A stretch of DNA of 64,000 nt, taken from a bacterium (GTDB taxonomy: Bacteria; JAUVQV01; DATDCY01). Both the position numbers and the translations under genes were made by a program. Shown in pieces: positions 17,057 to 27,051 of this stretch (the first letter of the stretch is position 1; every line of letters starts with the position of its first letter). The stretch lies in assembly GCA_036524115.1 (NCBI GenBank), contig DATDCY010000012.1, positions 26,867 to 90,866 on the forward strand, written 5' to 3'. The notes under the pieces were generated by a model. It was given only the letters and a program-made list of their open reading frames with translations. It searched no databases and was not told the origin of the DNA.

Positions 17057-19339
17057 ATGCACGGTCAGGTGCGGAAGGTTTCGCTGTGTCTCCTCGTCGC
17101 GATGGCATTCTCTCTCCTTCCGGGGTGCAGTTCAGAGCAGAAGAAGGCGAAGCATCTCAAGCGGGGCGAGGCCTACCTGGCGGAGTCGAAGGTGCGCGAG
17201 GCGATCATCGAGTTCCGGAACATGCTGCAGATCGACTCCCGGGACGCACTCGCGTACTACAAGCTCGGCCTGGCGTATCTCATGACCGGACAGGTCAAGG
17301 AGGCGTACGCCGATCTCTCGCGGAGCGTGGAATTGAACGCGGAGAACGTCGACGCGCAGCTCAAGCTCGCGGGCATTCTGCTCTCCGCCGGAGAGACCGG
17401 AAAGGCCAGAGAGAAGGTGACGCTCGTGCTGGCGAAGGAGCCGGGCAACGTCGAAGGGCACCTGCTGATGAGCGGGGTCGACGCCGCCTCAAAGGACATC
17501 GACGGCGCGATCGCCGAGGCGAAGAAGGCAGTCGAGCTCGACCCCAAGCGGATGCAGTCCTCCATACGGCTGGCCGAGCTGTATGCGGCCGCGCGCCAGA
17601 CGGCCAAGGCCGAGGAGACGCTGAAGGCCGCGCTCGGCGTCGACGCGAACTCGCCGGAGGCGCACGCCGCTTACGGCGAGTTTCTGCGGGTCACGGGTCG
17701 CGTGGACGAAGCCGAGACGCAGTTCAAACGCGTGGTGGAACTTCAGCCCCAGAAGGCCGAGTCGCACGTCCTGCTCGCACGTTTCTACATCGCGACGCGG
17801 CGGCCCGAGCCGGCGGGAAAGGCGCTGGCCGCGGCCATCGCGGCCGAGCCGAAGAACCCGATGCCCTACTTCACCCTCGCCGACTTCCAGCGCGCGCAGG
17901 GAAGCAGCGCCGAAGCCGAGGCGACGCTGCGCAAGGTCCTGGAATTCGACGCGGGGAACGCCCGCGCTCTCGGGACGATCGGGGAGGCCGCCCTGCTGCG
18001 CGGGAGGCCCGACGAGGCCGCCGCCACGGTCGAGGAGCTGCTCAAGCGCAACCCGAGCGACCCCCAGGGGCTGCTGCTCAAGGGCAGGATCGCCATGGGA
18101 CGCGGCCAGTACCGGGAGGCCTTGGACACGTTCCAGGCTGCCACCAAGGCCGCGCCGAACTTTGCGCCCGGGTGGTACTCGCTGGCGCTGGCCCACTTCG
18201 CGAACAAGGATGCGGAGCAGGGGAGGGCAGCGCTGCAGGAGGCGCTCAAGGTCGCGCCCGACTACCGCGAGGCGCGGTTGACTCTCGCGGATCTCGCGCT
18301 CAAGTCGAAGAACTTCGACGCGGCGCTCGAGGAAAGCAGCAGAGTCCTCGAGAAGGACCCCGACAACTACCAGGCGCGGTTGATCGCGGGCAGCGCCGCC
18401 TATTGGAAGAAGGACCTGGTCACGGCCGAGCGGCACTTTCAGGAGCTGTTGCGGATCGACCCGAAGAACCCGAACGGATTCCAGCTGATGGGCAGGCTGG
18501 CCGTCGCGAAGGGAAGGCTCGACGAGGCCGCTGCGCAGATGGAGAAGGCGCTCGCGCTCTCACCCGACTTCCTCCCGGCGCTCCAGGACCTCGCGATGCT
18601 GGCGATGATGCAGAAGCAGCCCGAGAAGGCGCTCGCCCGCGTGCAAAAGCAGGTCGAGGCGTCGCCGAGGAACCCGGCGTACCACCAGCTTCTCTTCCAG
18701 CTCTACGAGCGCGCCGGCAAGCTCGATCTCGCCGAGGCCAGCCTGAGGAAGGCCATGGACCTGGCGCCGGGGAACAACGGTCTCTACGTCGCCCTCGGCT
18801 CCTTCTACGGGCGGCACGGCATGATCGACAAGGCGTTGCGGGAGGGGCAGACGGCCGTGGAGAAGCAGCCGGACTCGCTGCAGGCGCGTATGCTGCTTGG
18901 CGTCCTGTATGACTCGCGCGGGGAGACGGCCAAGGCCAAGGAGCAGTACGAGGCGGTCCTGCGGATCGACCCGAAGTTCGGTCCGGCGGCGAACAATCTC
19001 GCCTGGATCGAGGCCGAGCACGGCGGCAGCCTGGATCGGGCCATGCAGCTTGCGCAGATCGCGCAGGACAAGCTGCCGCAGGACCCGAACGTCGCCGACA
19101 CCCTCGGCTGGGTCTTCTACAAGATGAACATGTTCTCGCGCGCCGTGACCTCCCTGGAGGAGGCCCGCGAGAAGATCGGCGACAACCCGGTCGTCCGCTA
19201 TCACCTCGGCATGGCCTACTTCAAGAGCGGCAAGAACGCGCAGGCCGCCGCGGAGTTGAAGAAGGCGCTGGAGCTGAGTTCGGCCTTCGGCGGCGCGGAC
19301 GAGGCGCGAAAGACACTGGGGGAGATCGGGAGCAAGTAG
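17057..19339 (+). CDS. prsT: XrtA/PEP-CTERM system TPR-repeat lipoprotein PrsT
   Basis: 760 residues. Signal peptide with lipobox LLPGC (Cys24), then about 20 tetratricopeptide repeats to the C-terminus (examples EAYADLSRSVELNAENVDAQ, LDLAEASLRKAMDLAPGNN). Length and architecture match the PrsT family, found only with exosortase A loci; its role is thought to be EPS assembly or export across the envelope. The start is ATG 17057 with AGAGGAG 6 bases upstream; a TTG at 17018 opens a longer frame but lacks such a site. It is followed after 51 bases by prsR, as expected for the locus. Confidence 0.9.
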   Translation: MHGQVRKVSLCLLVAMAFSLLPGCSSEQKKAKHLKRGEAYLAESKVREAIIEFRNMLQIDSRDALAYYKLGLAYLMTGQVKEAYADLSRSVELNAENVDAQLKLAGILLSAGETGKAREKVTLVLAKEPGNVEGHLLMSGVDAASKDIDGAIAEAKKAVELDPKRMQSSIRLAELYAAARQTAKAEETLKAALGVDANSPEAHAAYGEFLRVTGRVDEAETQFKRVVELQPQKAESHVLLARFYIATRRPEPAGKALAAAIAAEPKNPMPYFTLADFQRAQGSSAEAEATLRKVLEFDAGNARALGTIGEAALLRGRPDEAAATVEELLKRNPSDPQGLLLKGRIAMGRGQYREALDTFQAATKAAPNFAPGWYSLALAHFANKDAEQGRAALQEALKVAPDYREARLTLADLALKSKNFDAALEESSRVLEKDPDNYQARLIAGSAAYWKKDLVTAERHFQELLRIDPKNPNGFQLMGRLAVAKGRLDEAAAQMEKALALSPDFLPALQDLAMLAMMQKQPEKALARVQKQVEASPRNPAYHQLLFQLYERAGKLDLAEASLRKAMDLAPGNNGLYVALGSFYGRHGMIDKALREGQTAVEKQPDSLQARMLLGVLYDSRGETAKAKEQYEAVLRIDPKFGPAANNLAWIEAEHGGSLDRAMQLAQIAQDKLPQDPNVADTLGWVFYKMNMFSRAVTSLEEAREKIGDNPVVRYHLGMAYFKSGKNAQAAAELKKALELSSAFGGADEARKTLGEIGSK

Positions 19340-19390
19340 GATCCGCGCCGGCCTCCATCCATTCGGTGTTGAGAAACAGGGACGTGGTTC

Positions 19391-20782
<1,392 letters not shown>

Positions 20783-20800
20783 TCTCGCTCTTCTTTGAAC

Positions 20801-20817
20801 TGTAAAACTGTCTTACA
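20801..20817 (+). promoter_or_regulatory. Candidate PrsR enhancer (upstream activating site)
   Basis: TGTAAAACTGTCTTACA is an inverted repeat, TGTAA-N7-TTACA, about 140 bases upstream of the predicted sigma-54 start site. That is a normal distance for an NtrC-type enhancer, and it lies just after prsR. Binding by PrsR is inferred. Confidence 0.5.
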
Positions 20818-20923
20818 TGTTGCCAGACGGTCGCAGCACCACAAAGGACCTGCATTCTGGCGTCGATCATTTAAAAAGCAATATAATCAATGTGTTAGAT
20901 TCGCAGATGCCCTACATTTCGGT

Positions 20924-20940
20924 TTGGCACAACTCATGCA
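20924..20940 (+). promoter_or_regulatory. Sigma-54 promoter of the PEP-CTERM protein gene
   Basis: TTGGCACAACTCATGCA has the invariant GG (20926-20927) and GC (20938-20939) exactly 10 bases apart, with TGGCAC and TGCA flanks as in the -24/-12 consensus. Transcription should start near 20951, about 70 bases before ATG 21020. Confidence 0.85.
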
Positions 20941-21019
20941 AACATGATTCAGGCAGAGAGCGATGATGACGAAAATGGGACGGTTGGTCTTCGGCGAGCA
21001 CAGCGAAAGGAGATTGGTT

Positions 21020-21508
21020 ATGAAGAAGAAATGGATGGTGTTGGTGGTGGCCGCCCTGGTCCTGACGCTAGTACCGGTGGGACGCGCGCTGGCGACTACG
21101 ATAACGCTGGACCTCCACAATAACGATGCTCCGATCTGCGCTCCCGGGACGGAGGGGTGCCCGAATGACGGCACCTATTGGCATTTCGTGATCGCTCCGG
21201 ACAATGATTGGGCGACCTTCGTCCAGGTGCATCTCAATCTTGGCACCTCGTTCTACGACACATCGCTGTGGATTCAGCCACAGGTCGATCAGGTGTATGT
21301 GGCGGTGCCGACGGGGTTCCACTACGACGACCTTCTTGTGAGTGGCAGCACCGCGACCGTTACCTATGCCGGGGATCTTCCTAAGAATGCCAAGTTCGTC
21401 CTGAGTCATGTCTGCGTGGCGAGTCAGGTTCCCGAGCCTTCTTCGCTGTTGCTTCTCGGCAGCGGAATCCTCGGCCTGGGCCTGATCCGCCGCCGGCGCC
21501 GCGCCTAG
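21020..21508 (+). CDS. PEP-CTERM sorting domain protein
   Basis: 162 residues. Signal peptide MKKKWMVLVVAALVL to about 25, a body of about 110 residues with paired Cys (ICAPGTEGC, then HVCVAS), and a C-terminal PEP-CTERM signal: VPEPSSLLLLG near 137, a hydrophobic helix GILGLGLI, then RRRRRA. This tail is the recognition and processing signal for exosortase. The start is ATG 21020 with AAAGGAG 7 bases upstream. The body is of unknown function. It sits behind a sigma-54 promoter and before a strong terminator, so it is a single-gene unit, very likely controlled by PrsR. It is the only PEP-CTERM protein in the window. Confidence 0.92.
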   Translation: MKKKWMVLVVAALVLTLVPVGRALATTITLDLHNNDAPICAPGTEGCPNDGTYWHFVIAPDNDWATFVQVHLNLGTSFYDTSLWIQPQVDQVYVAVPTGFHYDDLLVSGSTATVTYAGDLPKNAKFVLSHVCVASQVPEPSSLLLLGSGILGLGLIRRRRRA

Positions 21509-21533
21509 ATTCGCCGGCCGCTCCGCAGCAACG

Positions 21534-21571
21534 CCGCCGCCCCTCGCAAGACGGGGCGGCGGTTTCTTTTT
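21534..21571 (+). terminator. Rho-independent terminator of the PEP-CTERM gene
   Basis: CCGCCGCCCC and GGGGCGGCGG form a perfect 10-bp stem with a 9-base loop, followed by TTTCTTTTT. It starts 25 bases after the stop at 21508. Confidence 0.9.
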
Positions 21572-21611
21572 GTCTCCCGTCACTTGGATGGCGCTCTCTC
21601 CTGATCAGCGC

Positions 21612-22193
21612 TCAATCCAAACGGACGTCGTCCAGGTAAATGGTCACTGGGGCCCGGGGATTCGCGACGAAGATGAACACGCGGCGGATGGACTCCCGGC
21701 GCAGGGGGCGGTGCGAGCCCGAGGTCACGAGCGAGGGCAGGGGGACAGCGATCCGATTGGCCCCCGGAACCAGTGAGAAGGTCCTGTTGAAGCGCTCCGG
21801 GAAGTCGGGGTACTCGGCGTCGTCGATGCGAAGCGTCAAGGGGACGTTGTTCGCGGCCGGGTTATACGCGTCGAATCGGAGCAGCCTCCGCCGGGACCAG
21901 TCCGGATCGAACGAGGCGAAGGTGATCCCAGGATAGGGCCGCGGATTGCCCGCGCTCGCCGGATAGAGCGTCATTTCCAGACTCGACCGGCCCGATGTTG
22001 CGTGCGAGGCAGAGAGGCGATAGATGGCGCCGCACTGCCACTGCAACTCGTCAAGAATGTCGCGCCTCTCGAACTCGTACTCGAATGGCCGTGTACGCTG
22101 ACAGGCGACCAGGCCGATCGCGACGGTGAGAGCCGTCGCGGTTCGGCGGGTCGTACCTGACGACATGAGGCGACGGACAGCCGGGGCAATCAC
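21612..22193 (-). CDS. Putative lipoprotein with a carbohydrate-binding-like beta domain
   Basis: 193 residues from a GTG at 22193; ATG at residue 10 is an alternative. A signal region ends in lipobox GLVAC. The body reads as a single jelly-roll domain: W.CGAIYRLSASHATSGRSSL near the start, SRRRLLRFDAYNP in the middle, and VTIYLDDVRL at the end, as in CBM-like or choice-of-anchor modules. No catalytic motif is seen. It directly follows the metallophosphoesterase gene (1 base between stop and start codons), so the two are co-transcribed. A role in binding the EPS or cell wall is a guess. Confidence 0.6.
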   Translation of the reverse strand: MIAPAVRRLMSSGTTRRTATALTVAIGLVACQRTRPFEYEFERRDILDELQWQCGAIYRLSASHATSGRSSLEMTLYPASAGNPRPYPGITFASFDPDWSRRRLLRFDAYNPAANNVPLTLRIDDAEYPDFPERFNRTFSLVPGANRIAVPLPSLVTSGSHRPLRRESIRRVFIFVANPRAPVTIYLDDVRLD

Positions 22194-22194
22194 G

Positions 22195-23034
22195 CTACGG
22201 CCTCCTGAACTCGAAGAGCACGATTTCCGGTGGAGCGCCGAGGCGAAATGGCAGACGAGATGTGCCGATTCCCCGCGTCACGTAGAGGAACTTCTTGTCT
22301 TCCCGATACAGACCGGACGGGTGCGACGGGTCCGGCAGCAACCGCAGAAGGCGCCAGGCCCACGTGGGGAGCCAGACTTGGCCGCCGTGGGTGTCGCCGG
22401 AGAGGACGAGGATCTCGCGGGCGGCCGCAATTTCCGCAAAACTGGTGGAAGAGTGCGAGAGGACAATTGTCGGACCAGACCCTCGAATCAGGCTACGGAG
22501 CCTCGCATCGGGGTGCGAGTGGGCCTTCGGATCGAGTCCCGCAATCCTCAGGGTTCCCGTCCTGGCTGGAATTTCCGCCGCCTGGTCGCGGAGGAAGGTC
22601 ACGTCATGGCGCGACGTCCGGTCGGGCTCCCCAGGTTCATGACAGAACTCGCAGGACCGGCGCGCGCCGGTCGCATCGGCGTCGCCGAGCACTGCAAAAA
22701 CCCCTAGGGGGGCGTGCAACCCGGCCAGGAAGGCGAGCGCCTGGTCGTAGGCCCTTCCGCGCGCGCCCCATTCCACGAAATCACCCCCCAGGAGTATCAG
22801 GTCGGGCTGGATCTCGTCCAACTGGCGCAGAACCAGGTTGGGCGCCGGGCCTCCGGCATCGCGGAAGTGGAGATCGCTCAAGAAGGCGACCCGGCAGCCG
22901 TCGAGTGCCTTGGACAGATCTCCCTCATTGAAGACGATGTTGGTGACACTGATCTGGGTTGGCTCGATAGCCGTCGCGTAGAGGAGGATGGACGCCGCAC
23001 CGACACCCGCCGCCCATTTCACCCGTGAGCCCAT
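22195..23034 (-). CDS. Membrane-anchored metallophosphoesterase
   Basis: 279 residues. An N-terminal hydrophobic anchor (VGAASILLYATAIEP) precedes a calcineurin-like phosphoesterase domain. Metal-binding motifs are visible: FLSDLHF, GGDFVEWG, VLGDADA (family GNHD), LSHSS and GDTHGGQVWLP. The GNHD motif is degenerate (GDAD), so activity may be altered. YkuE/YaeI-like enzymes act on phospholipids such as lipid A intermediates or isoprenyl phosphates. The start is ATG 23034; the open frame continues to 23334 but crosses the divergent promoter region. It is divergent from the EPS operon. Confidence 0.75.
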   Translation of the reverse strand: MGSRVKWAAGVGAASILLYATAIEPTQISVTNIVFNEGDLSKALDGCRVAFLSDLHFRDAGGPAPNLVLRQLDEIQPDLILLGGDFVEWGARGRAYDQALAFLAGLHAPLGVFAVLGDADATGARRSCEFCHEPGEPDRTSRHDVTFLRDQAAEIPARTGTLRIAGLDPKAHSHPDARLRSLIRGSGPTIVLSHSSTSFAEIAAAREILVLSGDTHGGQVWLPTWAWRLLRLLPDPSHPSGLYREDKKFLYVTRGIGTSRLPFRLGAPPEIVLFEFRRP

Positions 23035-23116
23035 CGCAGCCTGAGGATGCCCGATTCTCCGAGGCAAGGCCAGCAGGCCGCCCGTCTCCAGCGGTGCGCG
23101 AGACCCGGAACCGTTG

Positions 23117-23140
23117 GCGTAACCTTGACTTCCCTTACGC
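23117..23140. promoter_or_regulatory. Inverted repeat overlapping the EPS operon -35 (candidate operator)
   Basis: GCGTAA and TTACGC form a perfect 6-bp inverted repeat with 12 bases between. It spans the -35 hexamer of the forward promoter, as a repressor operator often does. The binding protein is unknown. Confidence 0.4.
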
Positions 23141-23153
23141 AATTGTCTATTTT
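23125..23153 (+). promoter_or_regulatory. Sigma-70 promoter of the XrtA/EPS operon
   Basis: TTGACT (23125-23130) and TATTTT (23148-23153) are spaced by 17 bases, both close to consensus, in a local AT-rich stretch. The expected start is near 23160, giving a leader of about 165 bases before the deacetylase ATG at 23327. Confidence 0.65.
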
Positions 23154-23226
23154 GTTTGCGGTTTTGCTTCGGACAGACAGCCATTATTGGGTACCGGGCG
23201 GCCGAGGCTCTTGAGCGTCGGCCTGC

Positions 23227-23234
23227 GGCGGTAG
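23227..23234 (+). promoter_or_regulatory. ops-like element in the operon leader
   Basis: GGCGGTAG is identical to the core of the ops element that recruits RfaH-type antiterminators to long polysaccharide operons. It is followed by CCCG rather than CGTG. It lies on the sense strand about 65 bases into the predicted leader and 92 bases before the first gene, the usual place. An 8-mer can occur by chance, so support is mainly positional. Confidence 0.4.
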
Positions 23235-23326
23235 CCCGTCTCGGTTTTCCTTGATCGACTCTGGGCTTACCTTTCAGAACCTCAGCCAGACTCTGATCCG
23301 CGCGCTCAGGACAGGAGTCACGCCCT

Positions 23327-24160
23327 ATGATCAACGCACTCAGTGTCGACGTCGAAGACTACTTCCACGTCAGTGCGTTCGAACACAATGTCAATCGATC
23401 CGACTGGGATAGGTATCCGCTCCGCGTGGAGAAGAACACCGAGGTTCTTCTCGACCTCTTCGACAGCCACCAGGTGCGGGCTTCGTTCTTTGTGCTCGGT
23501 TGGGTCGCGGAACGGGTGCCGGGCCTGGTCAAACGCATTCAGGGCAGGGGGCACGAGATTGCCTGCCACGGATTCGGCCACGAGCGGCTGGACGTCATTG
23601 GCCCCCATCGCTTCCGGGAGGATCTGCGCCGCGCCAAGCACGTCCTCGAGGATCAGTGCGGGGCACCCGTCCTTGGCTATCGGGCGCCGAGCTTCTCGAT
23701 CACGCCCAAGTCGGTCTGGGCCGTCGACATCTTGATCGAAGAGGGCTTTGTCTACGACTCGAGCATCTTCCCCATCCACCACGATGTCTACGGGATGCCT
23801 GGGGCCGACCCGGGCATTCACAGTATCAGGCGGGAAGCCGGCATTCTGCGGGAATTCCCGCCGACGACGGTGCCCCTTCTTGGCGGGAAGGTCCGCCTGC
23901 CCGCAGCCGGAGGCGGGTACCTGCGGTTGTTCCCCCTTTGGGTGACGCGTCTCGCCATCGACCGCGTCAACGAAGGAGGGCGGCCCGCGGTGCTGTACAT
24001 GCATCCCTGGGAGTTCGATCCCGAGCAGCCGCGGATCAAGGCGCGCATGAAGTCGCGGTTCCGTCACTACTGCAATTTGCGCACCACCATCCACAAGATG
24101 AGATCATTGCTCGGTTCCTATGCCTTCGCCCCGCTGAGACAGGTCCTCGGGTTGAGCTGA
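23327..24160 (+). CDS. XrtA-associated polysaccharide deacetylase (DUF3473 type)
   Basis: 277 residues. NodB-type catalytic motifs: LSVDVEDYFHV (Asp-Glu-Asp) at 5-15, CHGFGHERLD (metal His pair) near 84, and YRAPSFSIT near 117. The C-terminal part with LPAAGGGYLRLFP and YMHPWEFDPEQP is characteristic of the deacetylase subfamily that travels with exosortase A. It removes N-acetyl groups from EPS amino sugars or their precursors. It is the first gene of the operon, and the next gene starts 8 bases after its stop. Confidence 0.92.
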   Translation: MINALSVDVEDYFHVSAFEHNVNRSDWDRYPLRVEKNTEVLLDLFDSHQVRASFFVLGWVAERVPGLVKRIQGRGHEIACHGFGHERLDVIGPHRFREDLRRAKHVLEDQCGAPVLGYRAPSFSITPKSVWAVDILIEEGFVYDSSIFPIHHDVYGMPGADPGIHSIRREAGILREFPPTTVPLLGGKVRLPAAGGGYLRLFPLWVTRLAIDRVNEGGRPAVLYMHPWEFDPEQPRIKARMKSRFRHYCNLRTTIHKMRSLLGSYAFAPLRQVLGLS

Positions 24161-24168
24161 CGTTCGCC

Positions 24169-26148
24169 ATGTGCGGCATCGCGGGTGTCCTGAACGGCGT
24201 TTCGAGAGAGCCGGTGCGCCGTGAACAGCTCCAACACATGATCGGCGTGTTGCGTCACCGGGGGCCGGATGGTTTCGGGTTCTTCCAGGGGGAGGGCGTC
24301 GGCCTGGCGCACGCACGCCTGAGCATCATCGACCTCGAGGGAGGCTGGCAGCCGATCCACAACGAGGACAAGAGGGTCTGGATCGTCTTCAACGGTGAGA
24401 TCTTCAACTACCTCGAGCTGCGGGAAGCCCTGGTGAAACTCGGGCACGTCTTTTACACGCGCTCGGACACGGAGGTGATCGTCCACCTCTACGAGGAGTA
24501 CGGCATCGATTGCGTGCAGCACCTCAACGGCCAGTTTGCGTTTGCGGTCTGGGACAAGGGGCGGGAGCGACTCTTTCTCGCTCGCGACAGGGTCGGCATC
24601 CGGCCGCTCTTCTACACGCGCGTCGGAGGCTCCCTTCTTTTCGCCTCCGAGGTCAAGTCCCTCTTCACGGATCCGCGCGTCAGCCGGACGATCGAGCCGC
24701 GCGCGCTCGACCAGGTCTTCACGTTCTGGATGACGGTGCCGCCGCAGACGGCCTTCGCCGGCGTCCAGGAGCTGCCGGCCGGCCACGTCATGGTGGTCGA
24801 GAAGGACGTCGAGACGACGGCGTGCTACTGGGACCCGGACTTCCGCCAGGAACAGCCCCCTCGCCGCGAGGCCGAGTACGCCGAGGAGTTGCGGGCGCTG
24901 CTCCTCGATGCGACCCGGCTCCAGCTCCGGGCGGACGTGCCCGTGGGCGCCTACCTCAGCGGCGGGCTCGATTCCTCCGTGATCGCCACGCTCGTGCGGA
25001 GGTTCAGCGACACGCCCGTGCGCACGTTCTCGGTGAACTTCAGCGATGAAGCCTTCGACGAGCGGGGATACCAGCAGGAGGTCGTCGACCACCTCGGCAC
25101 GGATCACAGCAGCATCACCTGCACCGGGCGGGACATCGGCGCAGCGTTTCCCGACGTCATCTGGCACGCGGAAAAGCCCATCCTCAGGACAGCGCCGACG
25201 CCGCTCATGCTCCTCTCGCGGCTGGTGCGCGAGAGCGGCTACAAGGTGGTGCTCACCGGCGAAGGTTCCGACGAGATTCTGGCCGGCTACGACATCTTCA
25301 AGGAAGCAAAGATCCGTCGTTTCCTGGCAAGGGCGCCCGAGTCGACGTTCCGCCCCCTGATCCTCAAGCGCCTGTACCCCTACCTGGAAAAGTCGCCGGT
25401 GCGCTCCGTGCGCTACGGGGAGGCCTTCTTCAATGCCGACGTCTCGGGCTACCCGGAGGCCTTCTACGCGCACGTGCCCCGCTGGAACACCACGCGGAAG
25501 ACCAAGGTCTTCTTCTCCGACCCGCTGAAGTCCGCGCTCCACGGCTACGACAACCTCCAGGCCCTTGCGCCCCTCCTGCACGAGAGATTGCCGCAGTACG
25601 ATTACCTCTCCCAGGCTCAGTACCTGGAGATCAAGACGCTCCTCTCGGGATACCTGCTCTGCTCCCAGGGGGATCGGATGGCGATGGCGAACTCCGTGGA
25701 GGGCCGGTTCCCGTTCCTGGACCACCGGGTCATGGAGTTCTGTTTCGCCCTGCCGCCTGGCCTGCGCATGCGGGCCCTCACGGAAAAGTACCTCCTGAAG
25801 AAGAGCGTGCGCGACCTGCTTCCGCAATCGATCACGCGCCGCACGAAGCAACCCTACATGGCGCCGGACGCCCAGAGCTTCTTCCACGCGCAGCCGCTGG
25901 ACTACGTGGACGATCTCCTTTCCGAGAACCGCCTGCGGCGGGCCGGGTACTTCAATCCAACGGCGGTCGCGATGCTGGCCAAGAAGTGCCGGCAGAGCCA
26001 GGTGCTTGGGTTCAAGGACAACATGGCGCTCGTGGGAATTCTCTCGACGATGCTCCTGCACGATCAATTCGTCGAGAACTTCGCCCCGCGCATCAGCCGG
26101 ATGCAGGGGAATCTCAGGGAGGAGACCCGGTATGCCGTTGAGGTGTAG
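24169..26148 (+). CDS. XrtA-associated asparagine synthase-like amidotransferase
   Basis: 659 residues. Class II glutamine amidotransferase domain with nucleophile Cys2 (MCGIAGVLNG) and FNGEIFNY, then an Asn-synthetase PP-loop domain with YLSGGLDSS near 263 and LTGEGSDE near 362. Length and order match the exosortase A amidotransferase family (eps_aminotran type). It uses glutamine-derived ammonia and ATP to form an amide, probably on a uronic acid or peptide-like substituent of the EPS rather than making free asparagine. The start is ATG 24169, because Cys2 must follow the initiator Met. A HemK/PrmC-like methyltransferase gene follows 38 bases later. Confidence 0.92.
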   Translation: MCGIAGVLNGVSREPVRREQLQHMIGVLRHRGPDGFGFFQGEGVGLAHARLSIIDLEGGWQPIHNEDKRVWIVFNGEIFNYLELREALVKLGHVFYTRSDTEVIVHLYEEYGIDCVQHLNGQFAFAVWDKGRERLFLARDRVGIRPLFYTRVGGSLLFASEVKSLFTDPRVSRTIEPRALDQVFTFWMTVPPQTAFAGVQELPAGHVMVVEKDVETTACYWDPDFRQEQPPRREAEYAEELRALLLDATRLQLRADVPVGAYLSGGLDSSVIATLVRRFSDTPVRTFSVNFSDEAFDERGYQQEVVDHLGTDHSSITCTGRDIGAAFPDVIWHAEKPILRTAPTPLMLLSRLVRESGYKVVLTGEGSDEILAGYDIFKEAKIRRFLARAPESTFRPLILKRLYPYLEKSPVRSVRYGEAFFNADVSGYPEAFYAHVPRWNTTRKTKVFFSDPLKSALHGYDNLQALAPLLHERLPQYDYLSQAQYLEIKTLLSGYLLCSQGDRMAMANSVEGRFPFLDHRVMEFCFALPPGLRMRALTEKYLLKKSVRDLLPQSITRRTKQPYMAPDAQSFFHAQPLDYVDDLLSENRLRRAGYFNPTAVAMLAKKCRQSQVLGFKDNMALVGILSTMLLHDQFVENFAPRISRMQGNLREETRYAVEV

Positions 26149-26186
26149 GCGCAGGTCCGGCATCGAGCTTCGTCGGGAGAGCGGGC

Positions 26187-27041
26187 ATGTATGACCATCT
26201 GTGCGAGATCTACGCCCGCTTCAAGGCAGCGGGGGTTGCGGAGCCCTTCAGGGAGGCCGTGCACCTGCTGGACCTTCTGGGCGACGGTTCCCTCCGGAGG
26301 ATCGACGCGACGGCGGCCGACGGGATGAGCGAATGCCTGGCCGCAATCGAGCAGAGAGGCAAGGGGACCGTGCCCCTGGAGTACCTCGTCGGCAGGGCGG
26401 TGTTCATGGGAAACGTGTTCCACTGCACGCCGGACACCCTCATTCCGACCGAGGACACCGATCTGCTTGTCCGGGTGGTCAGCGAACACGCCCGGGGCGC
26501 GACGGCACCCGGCAGGCGCCCGACGATCATCGAGATCGGCACCGGCAGCGGGAACATCGCGATCACTCTGGCGCTGGGGCTGGAAGGCGCGAGGATCCTG
26601 GCTTCCGACATCAGCGCCGGCGCGGTCGAGGTGGCGCGGCGCAACGTGGCGAAGCATGGGGTCCAGGACCGCGTCAGCCTGTTCTGCGGAGACATGTTTG
26701 CCCCTTTCGCCGATCTGGATTGCCGGGGCGCAGTCGATGTGGTGGTCAGCAATCCCCCCTACATTCCCACATCGTCGCTTGCCAGGCTTTCTTCCGAGAT
26801 CGTGGATCACGAGCCGCTCGTTGCGCTGGACGGCGGACCCTACGGCATCGACATCTACCGGAAGCTGATCGCCGGTGCCCGGGAATTCCTGTCGCCGCAG
26901 GGCGTGCTCGTGTTCGAGATCGGGGAGCGGCAGGAGAAGCTGGTGGAGCGATTGCTCAAGAAGACCGGGGGCTACGGGGACATCGCCTGCCACGAGCGGC
27001 AGGGCAGCGTCCGCGTGATGAGCGCCCGGAAGAAAACCTAG
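26187..27041 (+). CDS. PrmC/HemK-like N5-glutamine-type methyltransferase
   Basis: 284 residues. An N-terminal helical domain includes LEYLVGRAVFMGNVF, like the PrmC segment that precedes the catalytic domain. The SAM domain has motif I IEIGTGSGNIAITLAL near 115 and the catalytic NPPY in VVSNPPYIPTS near 188. PrmC methylates the amide nitrogen of the release-factor Gln. Here it lies inside an EPS operon between an amidotransferase and an acyl carrier protein, so it may be a specialised paralog that methylates an amide in the polysaccharide or in an ACP-bound precursor. That reading is inference. 10 bases separate it from the acyl carrier protein gene. Confidence 0.75.
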   Translation: MYDHLCEIYARFKAAGVAEPFREAVHLLDLLGDGSLRRIDATAADGMSECLAAIEQRGKGTVPLEYLVGRAVFMGNVFHCTPDTLIPTEDTDLLVRVVSEHARGATAPGRRPTIIEIGTGSGNIAITLALGLEGARILASDISAGAVEVARRNVAKHGVQDRVSLFCGDMFAPFADLDCRGAVDVVVSNPPYIPTSSLARLSSEIVDHEPLVALDGGPYGIDIYRKLIAGAREFLSPQGVLVFEIGERQEKLVERLLKKTGGYGDIACHERQGSVRVMSARKKT

Positions 27042-27051
27042 GAGATCGCAC

